A stretch of 64,000 bases of DNA from Ornithodoros turicata (GCF_037126465.1 NC_088202.1:79588160-79652159), one strand, 5' to 3'; counted from the first letter of the stretch, positions 35,501 to 45,821 are shown. The notes: a model not told the origin generated them from the sequence alone. Program-made: numbers and translations.

Positions 35501-35882
35501 GACAGTCTCAGGTGTCATACAATGTCCTTAGAATCTAGGTATTGACTATAGCCATGACTCACTGGTACTTACCACCTTGGTGGCCATACTTTGGACCAAC
35601 TGGGTTTGCATATGGAGGGGGCTGCATGGGAACTGCACTGGGTGCAAACCCAACATGGGGTGGAGGGCCACTTATGTTTTGCGATGTTCTGTCATTGGAA
35701 GCTACACCAATTTCGTTCATGGGGCACAGCGGAACTGCACCTGGCTGGAAGGCATGCGCCGGAGCAAAACCTGGTTGCGGTGCGAAACCTGGCTGTGCTC
35801 CGTAAGCTGGTGGAGGTGACAGCTGAATCGGGTAAGGCAGCTGCGCCGGTACGCCTTGTGGAGCTTTGTCTGTCATGCTTGC
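26323..35882 (-). CDS. Lifeguard / TMBIM (GRINA-like) protein, Bax inhibitor-1 family, complete
   Basis: A multi-pass membrane protein of ER/Golgi-type membranes; family members limit cell death and affect calcium leak. Coding exons (minus): 35876-35573, 31967-31846, 31769-31705, 30908-30855, 30770-30720, 30021-29982, 29488-29451, 28561-28474, 28414-28325, 26582-26535, 26469-26323. All splice phases agree and total 1047 bp, 348 residues. The first 101 residues are Pro/Gly/Gln-rich with AQPGFAPQPGFAP repeats. Then comes EKFSDKSVRQAFVRKVYAIL leading into TM1, followed by TM2 to TM7. Family hallmarks: FVRKVY, DFTTCGGFLFV, AFDTQRIMGGRKVELSPEEH, FAALQLYMDIVQLF. Asp305 (in FDTQ) and Asp332 (in LYMDIV) correspond to the aspartate pair proposed to gate calcium in bacterial BsYetJ. 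The start is the ATG six bases after the acceptor of the first coding exon; a 5' non-coding exon lies upstream. Confidence 0.95.
27666..28270. mobile_element. Inverted-repeat element CATACCTGCCAACT, about 605 bp
   Basis: Termini CATACCTGCCAACTCTCCCG and AGTTGGCAGGTATG are inverted, and caaatg flanks both ends (27660-27665 and 28271-28276). The interior has 'ctcccgg' motifs and short frames only. It lies in a Lifeguard intron. A solitary right end of the same family is at 32090-32165. Confidence 0.7.
28325..28561 (-). CDS. Lifeguard exons for TM4 and TM5
   Basis: Exon 28561-28474 (acceptor gtctccag, donor gtaaac) completes a split Ser codon, then reads FHSTDAVLMAGGICASCC and LVISLFSCYSK. Exon 28414-28325 (acceptor ttttaaatag, donor gtatgc) is exactly 30 codons: FDFTTCGGFLFVGLW, VLILFGILTIFTYNR. 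The 59-bp intron between them is one of the shortest in the gene. FDFTTCGG is a strong family marker. Confidence 0.93.
28642..28971. mobile_element. hAT-type MITE, sister copy of 2012-2367
   Basis: Termini TAGAGCCTGAAG and CTTCAGGCTCTA with the same interior style (ttagggtttaacccgatt, ccccgaatttggaaaaaaat). Flanks gccataag and cccgtaag agree at 6 of 8 positions. It sits in a Lifeguard intron. Confidence 0.72.
29451..29488 (-). CDS. Lifeguard micro-exon (TM3, second half)
   Basis: A 38-bp exon from acceptor catgttacag to donor gtacag, encoding TLVMSYLVGTIS plus a split codon. It joins the previous exon (NIILLFLF) in phase 0 and the next (S/FHSTD) by a split AGC. This gives an uninterrupted third helix followed by the conserved GTIS turn. 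Confidence 0.9.
29686..29698. repeat. G homopolymer (one of several G/C tracts)
   Basis: An unbroken G run of about 20 in a Lifeguard intron. Comparable runs lie near 38146, 38220, 43535, 53266 and 58615. Length is likely variable between individuals and prone to sequencing error. Confidence 0.7.
29982..30021 (-). CDS. Lifeguard micro-exon (TM3, first half)
   Basis: A 40-bp exon from acceptor gaatttcag to donor gtaagt. It completes an AGG Arg codon and encodes RTYPTNIILLFLF. The basic residue before the helix and NIILL are typical of the family (RxxPxNxxLL). Confidence 0.92.
30720..30908 (-). CDS. Lifeguard exons around TM2
   Basis: Exon 30908-30855 (54 bp, acceptor gtactttcag, donor gtaagt) encodes PHVKRFVQTTPEAYIAA. 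Exon 30770-30720 (51 bp, acceptor cctcgtgtag, donor gttagt) encodes VSFLVVYFVLVCAEGL. The split Tyr codon between them gives AAYVSFLVV, the second helix. The first segment is the short lumenal loop between TM1 and TM2. Confidence 0.92.
31541..31655. repeat. Inverted repeat with a degenerate hammerhead-like core
   Basis: Imperfect arms (atcctcaggatgagagccgc and its partner ending ctctcatcctgag). On the minus strand 31593-31567 reads CTGACGA ... GAAA, the hammerhead core CUGANGA/GAAA, but stem II is poorly paired. The arms are related to 35271-35400. It lies in a Lifeguard intron. Confidence 0.5.
31705..31967 (-). CDS. Lifeguard exons: pre-membrane segment and TM1
   Basis: Exon 31967-31846 (acceptor tgcatgcag, donor gtgatg) encodes DSYDGNTASFSIQGDGD then CEPVLEQFEKFSDKSV and RQAFVRK. 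Exon 31769-31705 (acceptor gtgttacag, donor gtaagc) encodes VYAILMIQLAITVAFVALFI. FSDKSVRQAFVRKVY is the invariant entry to the transmembrane core in Lifeguard proteins. Confidence 0.94.
32090..32165. mobile_element. Solitary end of the CATACCTGCCAACT family
   Basis: Ends in tctgggagagttggcaggtatg, matching the right terminus of 27666-28270. No left terminus is found nearby, so it is a truncated copy. Confidence 0.6.
32567..33132. mobile_element. Non-autonomous element rich in 'gattcg', copy 1
   Basis: The left end has GGGATGAATCCAGAATTTCG; the right end has GATTCGGTTGGCGCATCCCTAG. Both subterminal zones are packed with gattcg/cgaatcc motifs. The copy at 38636-39249 is in the opposite orientation and shares the interior (for example a stretch near tgtttacattgctctgg). 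No transposase is present. Confidence 0.65.
33497..34363. mobile_element. Fold-back Tc1/mariner-like element, 867 bp
   Basis: Begins CAGGGTGTCCCAGAAAACGT and ends with the mirrored ACACCCTG, with TA on both sides. The first and last 250 bases or so are near reverse complements (ctagaatcatgcggtcaacag mirrored at 34290-34315; aaggtcacttttttacccc mirrored at 34169-34188). A further inner stretch (gaaaggaggtccgaaacccag) pairs as well, so most of the element could fold into one long hairpin. No complete transposase. Confidence 0.78.
34455..34481 (-). ncRNA. Hammerhead ribozyme core (Penelope-type), intact motif
   Basis: The minus strand reads CTGATGAA, a 7-bp stem GGACGGA/TCCGTCC with one loop base, then GAAA. 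This fits the conserved CUGANGA - stem II - GAAA core exactly. Stem I/III and the cleavage site were not resolved, so activity is unproven. Confidence 0.6.
35152..35178 (+). ncRNA. Hammerhead ribozyme core, partner copy with weakened stem II
   Basis: Reads CTGATGAA, ggacagactccttcc, GAAA. Compared with the partner at 34455-34481, substitutions in the stem reduce pairing, suggesting decay of this arm. Confidence 0.5.
35271..35400. repeat. 130-bp palindrome with degenerate hammerhead-like arms
   Basis: Almost perfectly symmetrical about 35335/35336 (centre gggccc), with one mismatch in the outer arm. Each arm reads from the centre CAGAAGAAGAACAGTCTCTG then TTCGAAA and gccgccgatatttc-type sequence. 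The core has CAGAAGA in place of CUGANGA, so the ribozyme is probably dead. Confidence 0.65.
35573..35882 (-). CDS. Lifeguard first coding exon (proline-rich N-terminus)
   Basis: The acceptor cttctttgcag ends at 35883. ATG is at 35876-35874, six bases into the exon; an upstream ATG in the same frame would lie in the intron. It encodes MTDKAPQGVPAQLPYPIQLS, then PPPAYGAQPGFAPQPGFAP and more Pro/Gly/Gln/Tyr, as in GRINA/Lifeguard N-termini. The donor is gtaagt after a split Gly codon. Such tails bind WW/SH3-type partners in other proteins (inference). Antisense open frames here are shadows of its biased codons. Confidence 0.93.
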
Positions 35883-36205
35883 CTGCAAAGAAGATAAGTA
35901 GATAAATTACTGCATTTTACAAAATGGTGTAAAATTACTTTCCTTCAGAGTGAGACTTCAGGACTTCTGCATCCACTTCAAAAACAAATTTGGGGGCAGC
36001 ACTAACATCAGAGCTTCGCAAAAAGAAGGGAAAACGTGACATTGGAGTTATTCCTATGGTGTATGAATCAATTTCAGCTTTATACAATTCTGTTGCCAAG
36101 GCAACAAACAGCTCCTGTCAGAACTAGTGCGGACAACACATGCCCTCCGGATATGTTGTAAACACAGCACGCTTGAGGGTCTCGTCATAGTTATTGGAGG
36201 AGGAG

Positions 36206-36330
36206 CGATAAAAACCGGGCTGTTTGGTGGTACATTCTAAAAGCGATAAAAACCAGTGCCACTGCTTCGTCTGTGTTTCGTCTGTCCGTGTCCCCTGAAC
36301 TGGGGTTTTATCGCTTCTAGAGGAGTACTC
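36206..36330. repeat. Partial copy of the 21452-21609 repeat family
   Basis: Contains gcgataaaaaccgggctg, cttcgtctgtgtttcgtctg and actggggttttatcgctt, all matching the arms and right flank of 21452-21609, but rearranged and shorter. It lies upstream of the Lifeguard coding region. Confidence 0.55.
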
Positions 36331-38114
36331 GTTGGATAGTTCACACCTACATGTCAGAATTTAAACCTGGCTCGCAATGTGTGATTTACCGAGCAACCAT
36401 CGACGTTCGAATTGTGCACTACGACAGTCGGAAACTTTGAACACGATGGAAACTGTGAGGTCAACTGCATGAGAAAATGTTAATGTAAAGGCAGGCTGTG
36501 TGTTATATGTTGTCGCTGTCAAAGGCCTTTCAGAGCAACCTTGTTCAAGATGTTCGCGAAACGAAGGTGTACTAGAGCAACACGAAGGCGGTGAATGTAC
36601 CCACGGTCAGCGGGCCTATTCCAGACCTTGGAAATGAAACGAAGATGCTTTCACGTTTGTGTCTTCAACATTACACTATTACACAGCGAAAACAGAGGAG
36701 TCGCGGGTCCCACGTAGGTCATAGATAACGAAAAATAATTACCACAGTGTAGAGCCAGATAAGTACAATGGTGTGCAAGTCCAGCCAGTGCGGAAACGAT
36801 GGCGAGACTCCCCGCTTCGAAAATAATGGCGCTAGTGTGCGACATAACGCTCTTCTTGATCATTGGCTCCAGTCGCTGACATCAGCTTGCGCGGTGGGGA
36901 CTGGTTGGGGGTGAGGTTGCAGGATTGAGCGGTAAAATAATTGAAGGTTTTCCCTCCTTCCTCTCGTGGCATTGCCCATCTCTGAGACGGACAACGGCGA
37001 GATCTTTCATTCGCACCCACCGTTTTTCCTCCAGATCTAGATGTTTAGTGCTACACCCGAGCGGGAAGAATTTTGGTTTGGAGGCGGGAGGGAAATCTGG
37101 AGGTTGCGCTTTCGCTTGGCAGTCAAGATGTCACCGTGACGTAATCACGACGTTTGTAGACATTGCGAAACCAAAACAGCGCGTGCGGAGAACACCGCCC
37201 TTTCAAAAAGCCGTATTCCTTCACGAAGGTCGCGGGTGGCTTCTTTATAAACAGGGAGAGGTCTATTAATCGCACCATGGAACGAATCTGCACCAGATGA
37301 CGAAAAGCACCTCAAAACATCCAAACTTTCATTCTTCAAAATTCAACACAGCGCAACGTTACAGCGGAGGCGCAGAATTTCCATCTTTGAGCGAGAGGCA
37401 CCGGATCCACAGACTTTTCAGATGTCTTTTTTTGTTTTCATCTTTCTGGCACACATTTCGGGTAGTGTTAGGGGTTCAGTGTCTCTGAAAATCCCTGCAT
37501 GGTGACATTTCATTGAAACCGCTAGAGTACTAATTCTAGATCTAAAGGAACAATAAGTTGACTCGGTACGAACTCGCTCGAAAACGCGCTCGACTCCACT
37601 GACAACGAAGCCCAACATTTCAACACGCATTTCGCAGGATCAAGGAAACGACATTCCAGATGATATCTCGCCACTCGTCTGGACGTCCTGTTTCCAGTTA
37701 GTATTACTGTCGTCTTCTTCACGCATCTTTCTTGTTTCAGTGGGCACGTTCTTTTTGCAGAGAAATACCGCATTTTATGCACCTCTTGTCACTAACTGAG
37801 GTGCGCAATGGGTGTTTTGATGAAGCTGTACTCGACGAAAGTATGTGCGTCGATATCTTTATAAACTAGCCACGATAGCGTGGTTTTCTGTTCCACCTGG
37901 AGGGACAGCCGAATCAGATTTGGCAACACTGGTGGCAACATCGAAGTGGTAGGCAGTGGTTTATTGAGGTTACTTGGAGTTCTGTAGAGAGCTTTGTATA
38001 TCAAGCAACACATATACGCACTTTTCCAGAGTTTCATTCGGCTGCAGCACTCGACCTGTACGACGTTTTACTCGATCTACGCAAGGTGTGCATGTAAAGA
38101 CTGGAAATGGTCCC
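36331..38114. other. Lifeguard upstream region, possible 5' exon/promoter zone
   Basis: GC content rises and CpGs are frequent between 36830 and 37340. A minus-strand segment ending near 36742 before a GT (ctgtg-gtaatt) could be a 5' non-coding exon for Lifeguard, and a CCAAT-type box (attggctcc) lies near 36862. No coding sequence is recognised. RNA data would be needed to place the start site. Confidence 0.3.
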
Positions 38115-38273
38115 ACCGGCGTCTACGGGGCAGGAGGGCAATTGCCCCCCCCCCCCCCCCACCTGAGCCCGTCTAGAGGGGCGCCAAACAGGCGGAGTTC
38201 GGGTCGCAAGAATGCGGGAGGGGGGGGGGGCGCAAATTTGCTCTCCCGGAAGCGAAAAGTAGACGCCGGCCCT
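38115..38273. mobile_element. Small GC-rich MITE
   Basis: Inverted ends CACCGGCGTCTACGGGGC and GTAGACGCCGGCCCTG, with a C tract near the left end and a G tract near the right end that could pair. Terminus style resembles 58502-58652. Confidence 0.5.
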
Positions 38274-38635
38274 GGTCCTACCGAAAATGTCTGGAAAATC
38301 TAATTGGGTTCATTTGGATATCATGTAGACGGAAACCAATCGAAAAGCAGGCAAAATTACAATTTCCAATAGCTTACGGGACAAATATGATATCGAAAAT
38401 CAGTTGCTTTTCAGTGTGTTCTCAATGAGAAATTATCCTGAATGTCAATGAGGTCCAATTGGAGCCCACACTGAATGTACAAGACGCACATAAACCCATT
38501 CACTCTTGTGTTCCATTGAGCCAATGTGCTACAGCACCAGACTTCCCATTGAAGTCGTTCCCAAATTATCATTGTCAATGTGGTGTTTAAAATGTAATCA
38601 CATCAGATGATTGTTGCTTCTGCAATGAGTATAAA

Positions 38636-39249
38636 TTAGTGATGGGCCAACAGAATCGGCGAATCATCGCGTCCTCGAATCCTAGGCAGGAATTCGAGAT
38701 TCGGGAATCCGAATCCCAGTGCACAAAACGGCGAATCGAATCTTTCGAATCCACCGACCACCTTTGTTGGTGTCTTTTTAAAATTGGCGCCTCCGAAGTC
38801 CGCCGAATGCCTGATTGGCCGGCGGGTGTTTTCTTGTTTGTATGTTTACATTGCTCTGGACTGAAAGAGTTCAAGCACTAACTCTTATCACAAGTCTAAA
38901 GCAACATGGTTTTGCTTTTGATTGTTTCTTATTTTCACGAAAAGAATTCAGACTCGAGAGTTTATGTACTTCCTGTAGTCGATGAACAACATGTTAAATA
39001 AATTACATTTAGCAAGAAGTATACGGGTATGTTTGCTCCTGAAAGTGAACTATTATTTAATTTGTTCCTCATTAAACAAAGATATCAAATTCTGCTTCAA
39101 AACACTTTACAATAGAAGTGTTTTTTTTCTTCTGGCTTTTAAACTCTCTTTTTTTTTAAAGAAAGTATTCGAAAGGTTCGAGATTCGGGATTCGCAGAAC
39201 CTTCCCTGGATTTGGATTCGGAAAATTCTGGATTCGTCCCATCTCTAGT
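38636..39249. mobile_element. Non-autonomous element rich in 'gattcg', copy 2 (inverted relative to copy 1)
   Basis: Ends TAGTGATGGGCCAACAGAAT and GATTCGTCCCATCTCTAG. Shares cctaggcaggaattcgag-type subterminal sequence and the interior with 32567-33132 in the opposite orientation. Non-coding. Confidence 0.65.
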
Positions 39250-39931
39250 ACATGATAACGTTCGGTTAGGTAGACTGTCGAAATGCCAGGCGGTTTTAGA
39301 ACCCTTCCTATAGCTTTTGACAGACCGCGAACATGCGTGATACATACAGCATTATCGGGAGCGGGGTTCTTTTCACTATCACGACACATTCCAACTATAG
39401 TGTTCCTAGTAAATTACATGGGGTAATGATTCCAAAGCAACACAGTCGGTCGGGAGGCGGGTGGTCCGATGACGGGGAGCAACGCTATCCAATTGGACGC
39501 CACCGGCCCTATTTACGTTTTGCAACACAGGAAAAACAATGGCCCGAACAGGAATCCCGATATCCGTAGCCCTCATTTCCCCGACGACACCCCACCTACT
39601 TGCGCTTCATGCAGTTTATTGTAGATTATTGACGTTTGTGATAATCTAAACAATGAACAGCTCATGTAAAGCACACAAGGTTTTATTGAGACATATAAAG
39701 GCACTCTTCTATTACACAGCAGACAATAGGGATTCAAAATGTTTACTATCAGAAATTCGGAACAGGGGCAAGAGCAGGAAGCCTAAGGTAAATGATATCA
39801 CAAGAGGAGAAATGACTGCCCAAAAAGTACCGTAACTTCATAGGACAATAGGCCACCAATCCATCACACAGGAACTCAAAATGATATTTAAGAATGACTA
39901 CTGTAAAGATGCAGACAAATGACCACCTGTA

Positions 39932-40144
39932 CAGTGCTGGACATAAGTTTACGGAACACGCTCCGGCGTATTCCTTCCTCGGAGTGACACGCTAGCACCG
40001 AGTGGTAATGTACGGACTTGCAAACAGGCGACTGGGTTACCTAGGCACATGTTTGTAAGTCCGTACGGTCCCATTCGCTGCAAGCGTGTCACTTTGAGGA
40101 AGAAATGCGCCGGAGCGTGTTCCGTAAACTTTTGTCCAGCACTG
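39932..40144. mobile_element. Tc1/mariner-like MITE, 213 bp
   Basis: Termini CAGTGCTGGACATAAGTTTA and the mirrored TAAACTTTTGTCCAGCACTG pair over about 40 bases, including acggaacacgctccggcg. TA is present on the left flank. A second inner pair (gtacggacttgcaaacagg / catgtttgtaagtccgtac) extends the hairpin. Confidence 0.75.
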
Positions 40145-40565
40145 TGCAACCACCTGAAATATGTTGCCAACTGAATCCAGATCATGACTCAGTACATAAC
40201 ACTAAGCAAACCTATGAATGTCAACATTGAACCCAGAAAATATCAGCTGAGAGGAAACCATAGAGTGAGCACAGTCCTAAGATAAACATCACTTATCCCA
40301 CAGTAAGGTTCGATAAGCATGATCACAAATCCAGATACTGATCCTGTGGTCTAGACAGGTGCAGGTGATGGCGAACAGCCAAGTCTACGAGAGAAAAGTT
40401 ACCTTTCACAGCACTAAATACCTCACATCAAAAGAAATAGGACTTATGATTTCCCGCGCGCTGCTCAGGTGCTGCAACATTTGGTCGTTAGGCAAGGGAG
40501 TGTAGCATAAAGTGATGGCCTTGTGCTGTCCGTAAGAACAACGATATCTGTTAAACAGCACTCAC

Positions 40566-40839
40566 CAATGGCAAAATGAATATACTTCCGTCGTGGGTAC
40601 TTCGCGTTCATATCCTCCAGCAGCCCCACACACCTGCACGAGCGGTCCCTCTCCCTCAACCCAGACCACGAAGTTGGAATCGCGTCGTTGCGTCCCTTTG
40701 GCGGCACGGATTCACCCTTTCTATGCCAGAACTTCACCGTAGCGCACGGGACAGTCACGTGATGGCAAATCGGCAAGTAACCGGGAACAGAGCGACGTGG
40801 AGTAGTCTCCGGCTGTGTCATTGCGAGTTGTCCGTGCAC
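40566..40839 (-). CDS. Candidate first exon of an unrecognised gene (or a 5' exon of Lifeguard)
   Basis: An open frame starts at an ATG at 40839 and runs 91 codons to a consensus donor (cattg-gtgagt, boundary at 40566). It sits in GC-richer DNA with many CpGs. The translation has a Cys/His-containing middle (PICHHVTVPCATVKFWHR) and a basic end (MNAKYPRRKYIHFAIG). I do not recognise a family. If spliced to the Lifeguard acceptor at 35882 the frame would not match the MTDK start, so there it would act as 5' UTR. The next exon of an independent gene was not found. Confidence 0.3.
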
Positions 40840-41352
40840 ACTGGCTCGCGGACGGGAGTTGGCCGGGAATTCTACCTTCTGTATTCTAGGAAGGAATTCT
40901 ATCTCTCCCCACTCTCTCGTTTCTCCTCTCTCAAGCCCTCAGGAAGCAGTCGGGAAAACGTTGTCGATATCGGCCAGTTTGCGGTATACGGAGGTGGTGG
41001 CGCTGGTGGTTCTGGTGAAAGGGCTGGCTGTTGTCGGCCTCACAGGGGTGGGCAACGTCACGACTGACGCCCTGGTAGAATCGGCGTCCTGGGCCGACTT
41101 CTAAGGGAAATGTGCCGACATATGTCTGAAAGCGTGCTGGTCATGTCACGTCGAGACTGGGATGTACCCGAGTTCGGATCCCAGTGCATGCTATGCTGTC
41201 TGGGATTTTTCCTGAGTATACGGAGGTGCATGCCCTGAGTCATTACTAGTCACTAGTCACTAAAACATCTAGAAAAGGGAGATCGCTCTCTTCGTTGTCT
41301 ATCGTAAACTGTATGTTAGGGTGAATCAAAGGATTGTATAGGGGGAGTTGGT

Positions 41353-41509
41353 ACAGGTTATGGTACTACAGCAAGAGACGACTGTAGGACTGTATATATA
41401 GACGGTGACGATGAAAATTTCACCAGTTTTGAGTCTGCAGGTGGTCCGTTTACTTCATGTTTTTAACCCTCTGTCTTCGTCTCTTGCTGCAATACCATTA
41501 TGAACCTGT
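41353..41509. repeat. Inverted repeat 'acaggttatggta ... taccattatgaacctgt'
   Basis: Arms of about 30 bases (gtactacagcaagagacg mirrored by cgtctcttgctgcaatac) around a 90-bp centre. It looks like another head-to-head pair of retroelement ends, worn. Confidence 0.5.
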
Positions 41510-43019
41510 GAAGGTGAGGGCTGTTAAGCAGATCATGAAATGACGTGACATCCACAGTTCCCCCTGAAGTCCGTCAGGACCACACCAACCCCCTGTCGCC
41601 CACTGCTTTCTACTGTCCTTTATTCATCTGTCCATGTCTATACACAGTTCATACCCATGGTTGCTTCATGGGACTAACACGAAAAAAGAAAAACGTCTGG
41701 CAGATATTATGCAAGTTACAGTCCCATCAAATTAACGACAGCGACGGTGCTGTTTATTTGAACTCGCGTGTCGCTATGCGCATGGCTCGCCCTGTCGATT
41801 GCGGTCCACAGAAAGGTCTTCCGTACGCACGCTCCCTAGGACGGCTCATAATGTCGCTATTCGCCTCCGCACACACACGCAATACCGTATACCGTCTCCG
41901 CTGCTACAAGCGACGAGAAGCCGGTACACATGCGGAGCAAGCCTTCACATGCCCTGACATGTGAAACGGCACGGCGGCATTGCACACTGCACTGCCACTG
42001 TGGTCGCTGCTACTTTTTCTCTGAGGCCCATGACGGAAACGTGACTCTCAGAAATGACCAATCTGCATCGCGCGCTTTTTTCTCGCTTCTTCGCTTCATC
42101 TCGCGCGAAGGGAGAGAAGGGGTTTTGGCGATGCGACGTACGGACAGGATCTTCACGAAACTGAACCCTTCACAGCTGTCGCTTTAAAAGAGGCACACAC
42201 TAGGGTGTTTTAGCTAATCGGAAGCGTTATACGAAAGCAGTATCATAAAGGAAGCTGTCAAATCCAAGATCAGCAACGTGATGCCATGCCAGTCACTTCA
42301 TAGCAATCAGATGCATGGCTTACCACATTTTTAGAACCCTTATCGTAAAAACCTTCCAATTTGCTAAAGCTCTCCCAATCCTTCCAATCATTCAAAATCT
42401 CCCTACTGAACCGGTGTCGTGATAAAGAAACAAACGGGCGGGAGCAGTGTGACCCGACGCGGACACCGAGGTCCCAAAAGTGCGTTATCGCATTTAAAAG
42501 ACCCTGTCGAGTGTTCTGGCCACGGCTCAGGCAAAGACAGCTGATAAGATACACGAATTGTCAAACATACCAGCGAACTGCTTAAAAACTCCCCGCCCCA
42601 AGATAAGAGCTTCCCTTTCTAGCCACGAATGCTTCCCTGCTTTGATGAAAAACAAGGCGACATCCTTTGCTGGAGAGCAGATCTGCAGATCTGCGGCCAC
42701 CAACCCATGTTGGTGGCCGTTGTCTACGCGTTGTAGTAAATCCAGTTGGGCCTGTCGTCGTCTCTGGTCATCCCCACAGGTATCATGTGAATGCTTTAGG
42801 TCATTAAAATCGATGGCTCTCGATATACAGGGAAAGAAAATTCAGTGTGCATTATTCACTCCAGGTGCCTGCCACCGGCAACGGCACGACAATCGACTTT
42901 GAGTTTGATAGTGAACTTGGCACGCTGAAACTTACCGATTCTGTAGAGCATATCAGCACCTATTTTCATGCAGCAGTATTGCTCTGGAACGAACACAGCC
43001 ACCCCCTCGGCCTCTGTAA
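41510..43019. other. Intergenic DNA, no gene seen
   Basis: Moderate GC. Includes a short inverted pair near 42690-42720 (gccaccaacccatgttggtggc). No coding family is recognised in the short frames. Confidence 0.4.
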
Positions 43020-43078
43020 GAAAAAAAAAAAAAAAAAAAAAGAAGAAGAAGAAGAAGAAAAAAAAAGGGGGGGGGGGC
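43020..43078. repeat. Simple repeat: A tract, AAG repeats, A tract, G tract
   Basis: A run of about 21 A, then (aag)n, then A and nine or more G. The lysine/glutamate or phenylalanine-rich open frames read through it are artefacts of the repeat. Confidence 0.85.
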
Positions 43079-43829
43079 AATAGTCGCATGGCGTCCACCG
43101 GTCCCGTTTATGCCGTTTATAGCGCCCTAGAAGGATATGCAGGCGCAAGGTGGACGGTTATCGTGCTATGCGGTTCCTTCACTTTCACATAAGGCGATAC
43201 ATTGCTAGATGGTTAGGTGTGCATGTGGATGTTGTTGTTGTTGTATATGTACTCGTAGTGCGGCCAATTTTTTTTTTTTTCACGCTAAACCCACAAAGCG
43301 TTAACCTCTCTATCATTACTTCATAACGCATTGCAGTTCTGCTCCTACATCTGCGCCATATCCGCAACACATTACACGCAATTGAAAATTATCCCCACAC
43401 TTTCTTAAAATTTCACCAATTGCTATCGCTTTACTGCTCGTTGCATCAGCAGGGAGACTGTTAATATTTTTAAACCGCTGTTCGGTTTCCTTCTGCAGTA
43501 ACACAGCTGTAAGCCTCGCAGCGAAAGTTCAGTGGGGGGGGGGGGGGGGGGGCGGAGCCAAAGCAAGTAGGCGACCGCTACTCTACCACACCTTTCCACG
43601 CTCCTGTATACATTTACACATACATTTCTTGTTTGCGTACATCACGTTGCAACAAATCTAGAAACGTGTTCAGACACATGGTGAGGACAATTACTCCACT
43701 TCCATGCACAACCTCGAAGCGCTTTTGGTTTCGGTTTCCTGCGCCTTCCCGGCAGTTCCATTATTATACAGCAGATGGCACTACCACCCTTGTCGGTAGT
43801 CGGGCTCTCAGCTCATTTCAAACAAGGGT

Positions 43830-44690
43830 TAAGGGAAGGGTATCGGTAATGGTAACGGAAACAAACGTTATATTACCGAAATTGGAGATGGTAACGACAA
43901 CGGAAACAGAAACGCATGCCACTGTCCTCCATTACCGGAAACAGAAACGGAAACGAAAATTATCGTCCGGTAATGCATTCCAGTAATGGCTGCTATTACT
44001 GTTGTGCGATGACATTTCAGTGACTTTTCATTTTAATTTTGTATTTTGATGACTCCATTCCCTGTAATGCTCTAAATACTACAGGACAGCATGGAAACAA
44101 ACCGCAGTATTGGATACCGAGGGTGCATCACCCGCTTACCTATTCGTGACATTACCTACCTACATGACATAAAAACATGAGACTTACACAACATATACTC
44201 TACGCACTCTGCTCCACCATAGCACAGGGACGACAGCATCTGATTTTTTATTTTTATTGTTACTTTCTTCATTTCACCGTGGCTATATCAGTATTGTTTA
44301 CTACTGAGAGCGTCCGCCTATGAATGTGACATTGGATGAAAGTTACGCCCATCCTGGTTGCTGGACTGTGACTGAAGACAGAAGACTGACTGAAGACATG
44401 TTCCTACACTTCTTAAATCTTGCAAGATGTGTGCATCCCAACGACGTAAAATTACTCGTGTGGTGTGTACGCGTGACACCGAAGCAGCACTTGGGCAAAA
44501 CAGGGTGCTGACAGAGCCGGATTGGCTGTCCTCCCACAGCTCTGTAACAGCCGTTCCATTACCGGAAACAGTAACGGAAATGTAACGGAAACGAAATTAA
44601 AAGCTGGTATCAGAAACGGATAACGGAAACGAAAATATAGCAGTAACGAAAATGGAAACGGTAACGAAAATACTTCCGTCATCCTTCCCT
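43830..44690. mobile_element. Element with 'ggtaacgg/ggaaacg' subterminal repeats
   Basis: Dense ggtaacggaaacg-type motifs at 43835-43990 and again at 44550-44685 flank about 560 bp of other sequence. Outer ends agggaagggtatcgg and ccgtcatccttccct are roughly inverted. This fits a non-autonomous hAT-like element. The target duplication was not resolved. Confidence 0.5.
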
Positions 44691-45821
44691 GTTTCGAACC
44701 TTGGTATTTACGCACTCACGAATGAACAACATTCTTTTGTGCAGTCAACAGGTCAGAGGAGATTTTCAAATTTTCTACGGTGGTCTGCTTCGTCCCTCTC
44801 CAGCCACATTCTTCTGTTCGAACGACTTGCTGTTGTGCGGCTGATAGTTCAGGAAGGACTCTGAAATGCTATGGAGTGGTCCACTGCGTCTCCCATCAGC
44901 AACATTCTCCCGAATGAACTACAGTCGGACCTCGTTTTATGAACCCTCGATATACGAATTCCCTCAACTTACGAACGGCTCCACAGGGAACCAAACTTTT
45001 TCCGTGTATTTTGACCTCGTTTTACGAACCCTCGATATCCGAACTATGAACGGATTATTAGGGAACGAACCCAAAGTAGCCAAGCCATTCTGACCTCGAT
45101 ATCAGAGGTGGGGAAATTACTTTCATTTTGTAATGCATTACCATTACTAATTACTTGTATAAAAAACTAACGCATTACATTACTCATTACTTTTTGGATA
45201 TTAGTAATGCATTAGTAATGCCATTATTTTAACGAAGTAATGGCATTACTCTGGCATTACATTTACGTTTTAGGGCATAAGCCTCAAAGGTGCTATGCAT
45301 AAGTTTTTTCCTTGCTTTTTTTGCTATAGGCAATAGCCACACGAGTATCCCCAAATCGGTGCCACTAAATCCCCACAGAAGCAAGTCTGACATGCAAAAA
45401 GTATGCATAAGGTTTAGTGCAGATGATGCCTTTTCTAGCATTATGAAGCCGGCGGATGAAGCTCAGCCTACACTTCTGTCCTAGCAGAAAAATTACCTCT
45501 GACAGCACAAGAGAAACTAACACGGCACCATACCAAAACAGTGAATCCCTGCAGCAATGGTTACGTGATCCCCTCACAGAGGCTATGTTTCTATTTAATT
45601 GATTTTCCTTTTGTCCAAATGCGCACAGGAGAAAATCGGTGATATCATCATGTAGACACTTGTGACACGCACCGCCAACTGTTGAACTCTTGCAGAATTC
45701 CCCAAGGCTGCGCCTTCCTCTTTCCTTGTTGCCCTGTGCTCATTGTTAAAGGCGGGTTGAAGAAAATTTGGATGTTCCAAATCTTCACGTGGCGTAATGA
45801 ACATTCGACAAAAGTAATGAG

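Noticed and set aside
35542..35905. Plus-strand open frames opposite the Lifeguard first coding exon
   Set aside because: They are shadows of the Pro/Gly/Gln-rich exon on the minus strand, which has a consistent acceptor, donor and family match.
42847..43192. Lysine- or phenylalanine-rich open frames
   Set aside because: They are produced by the A/AAG/G simple repeat at 43020-43078.
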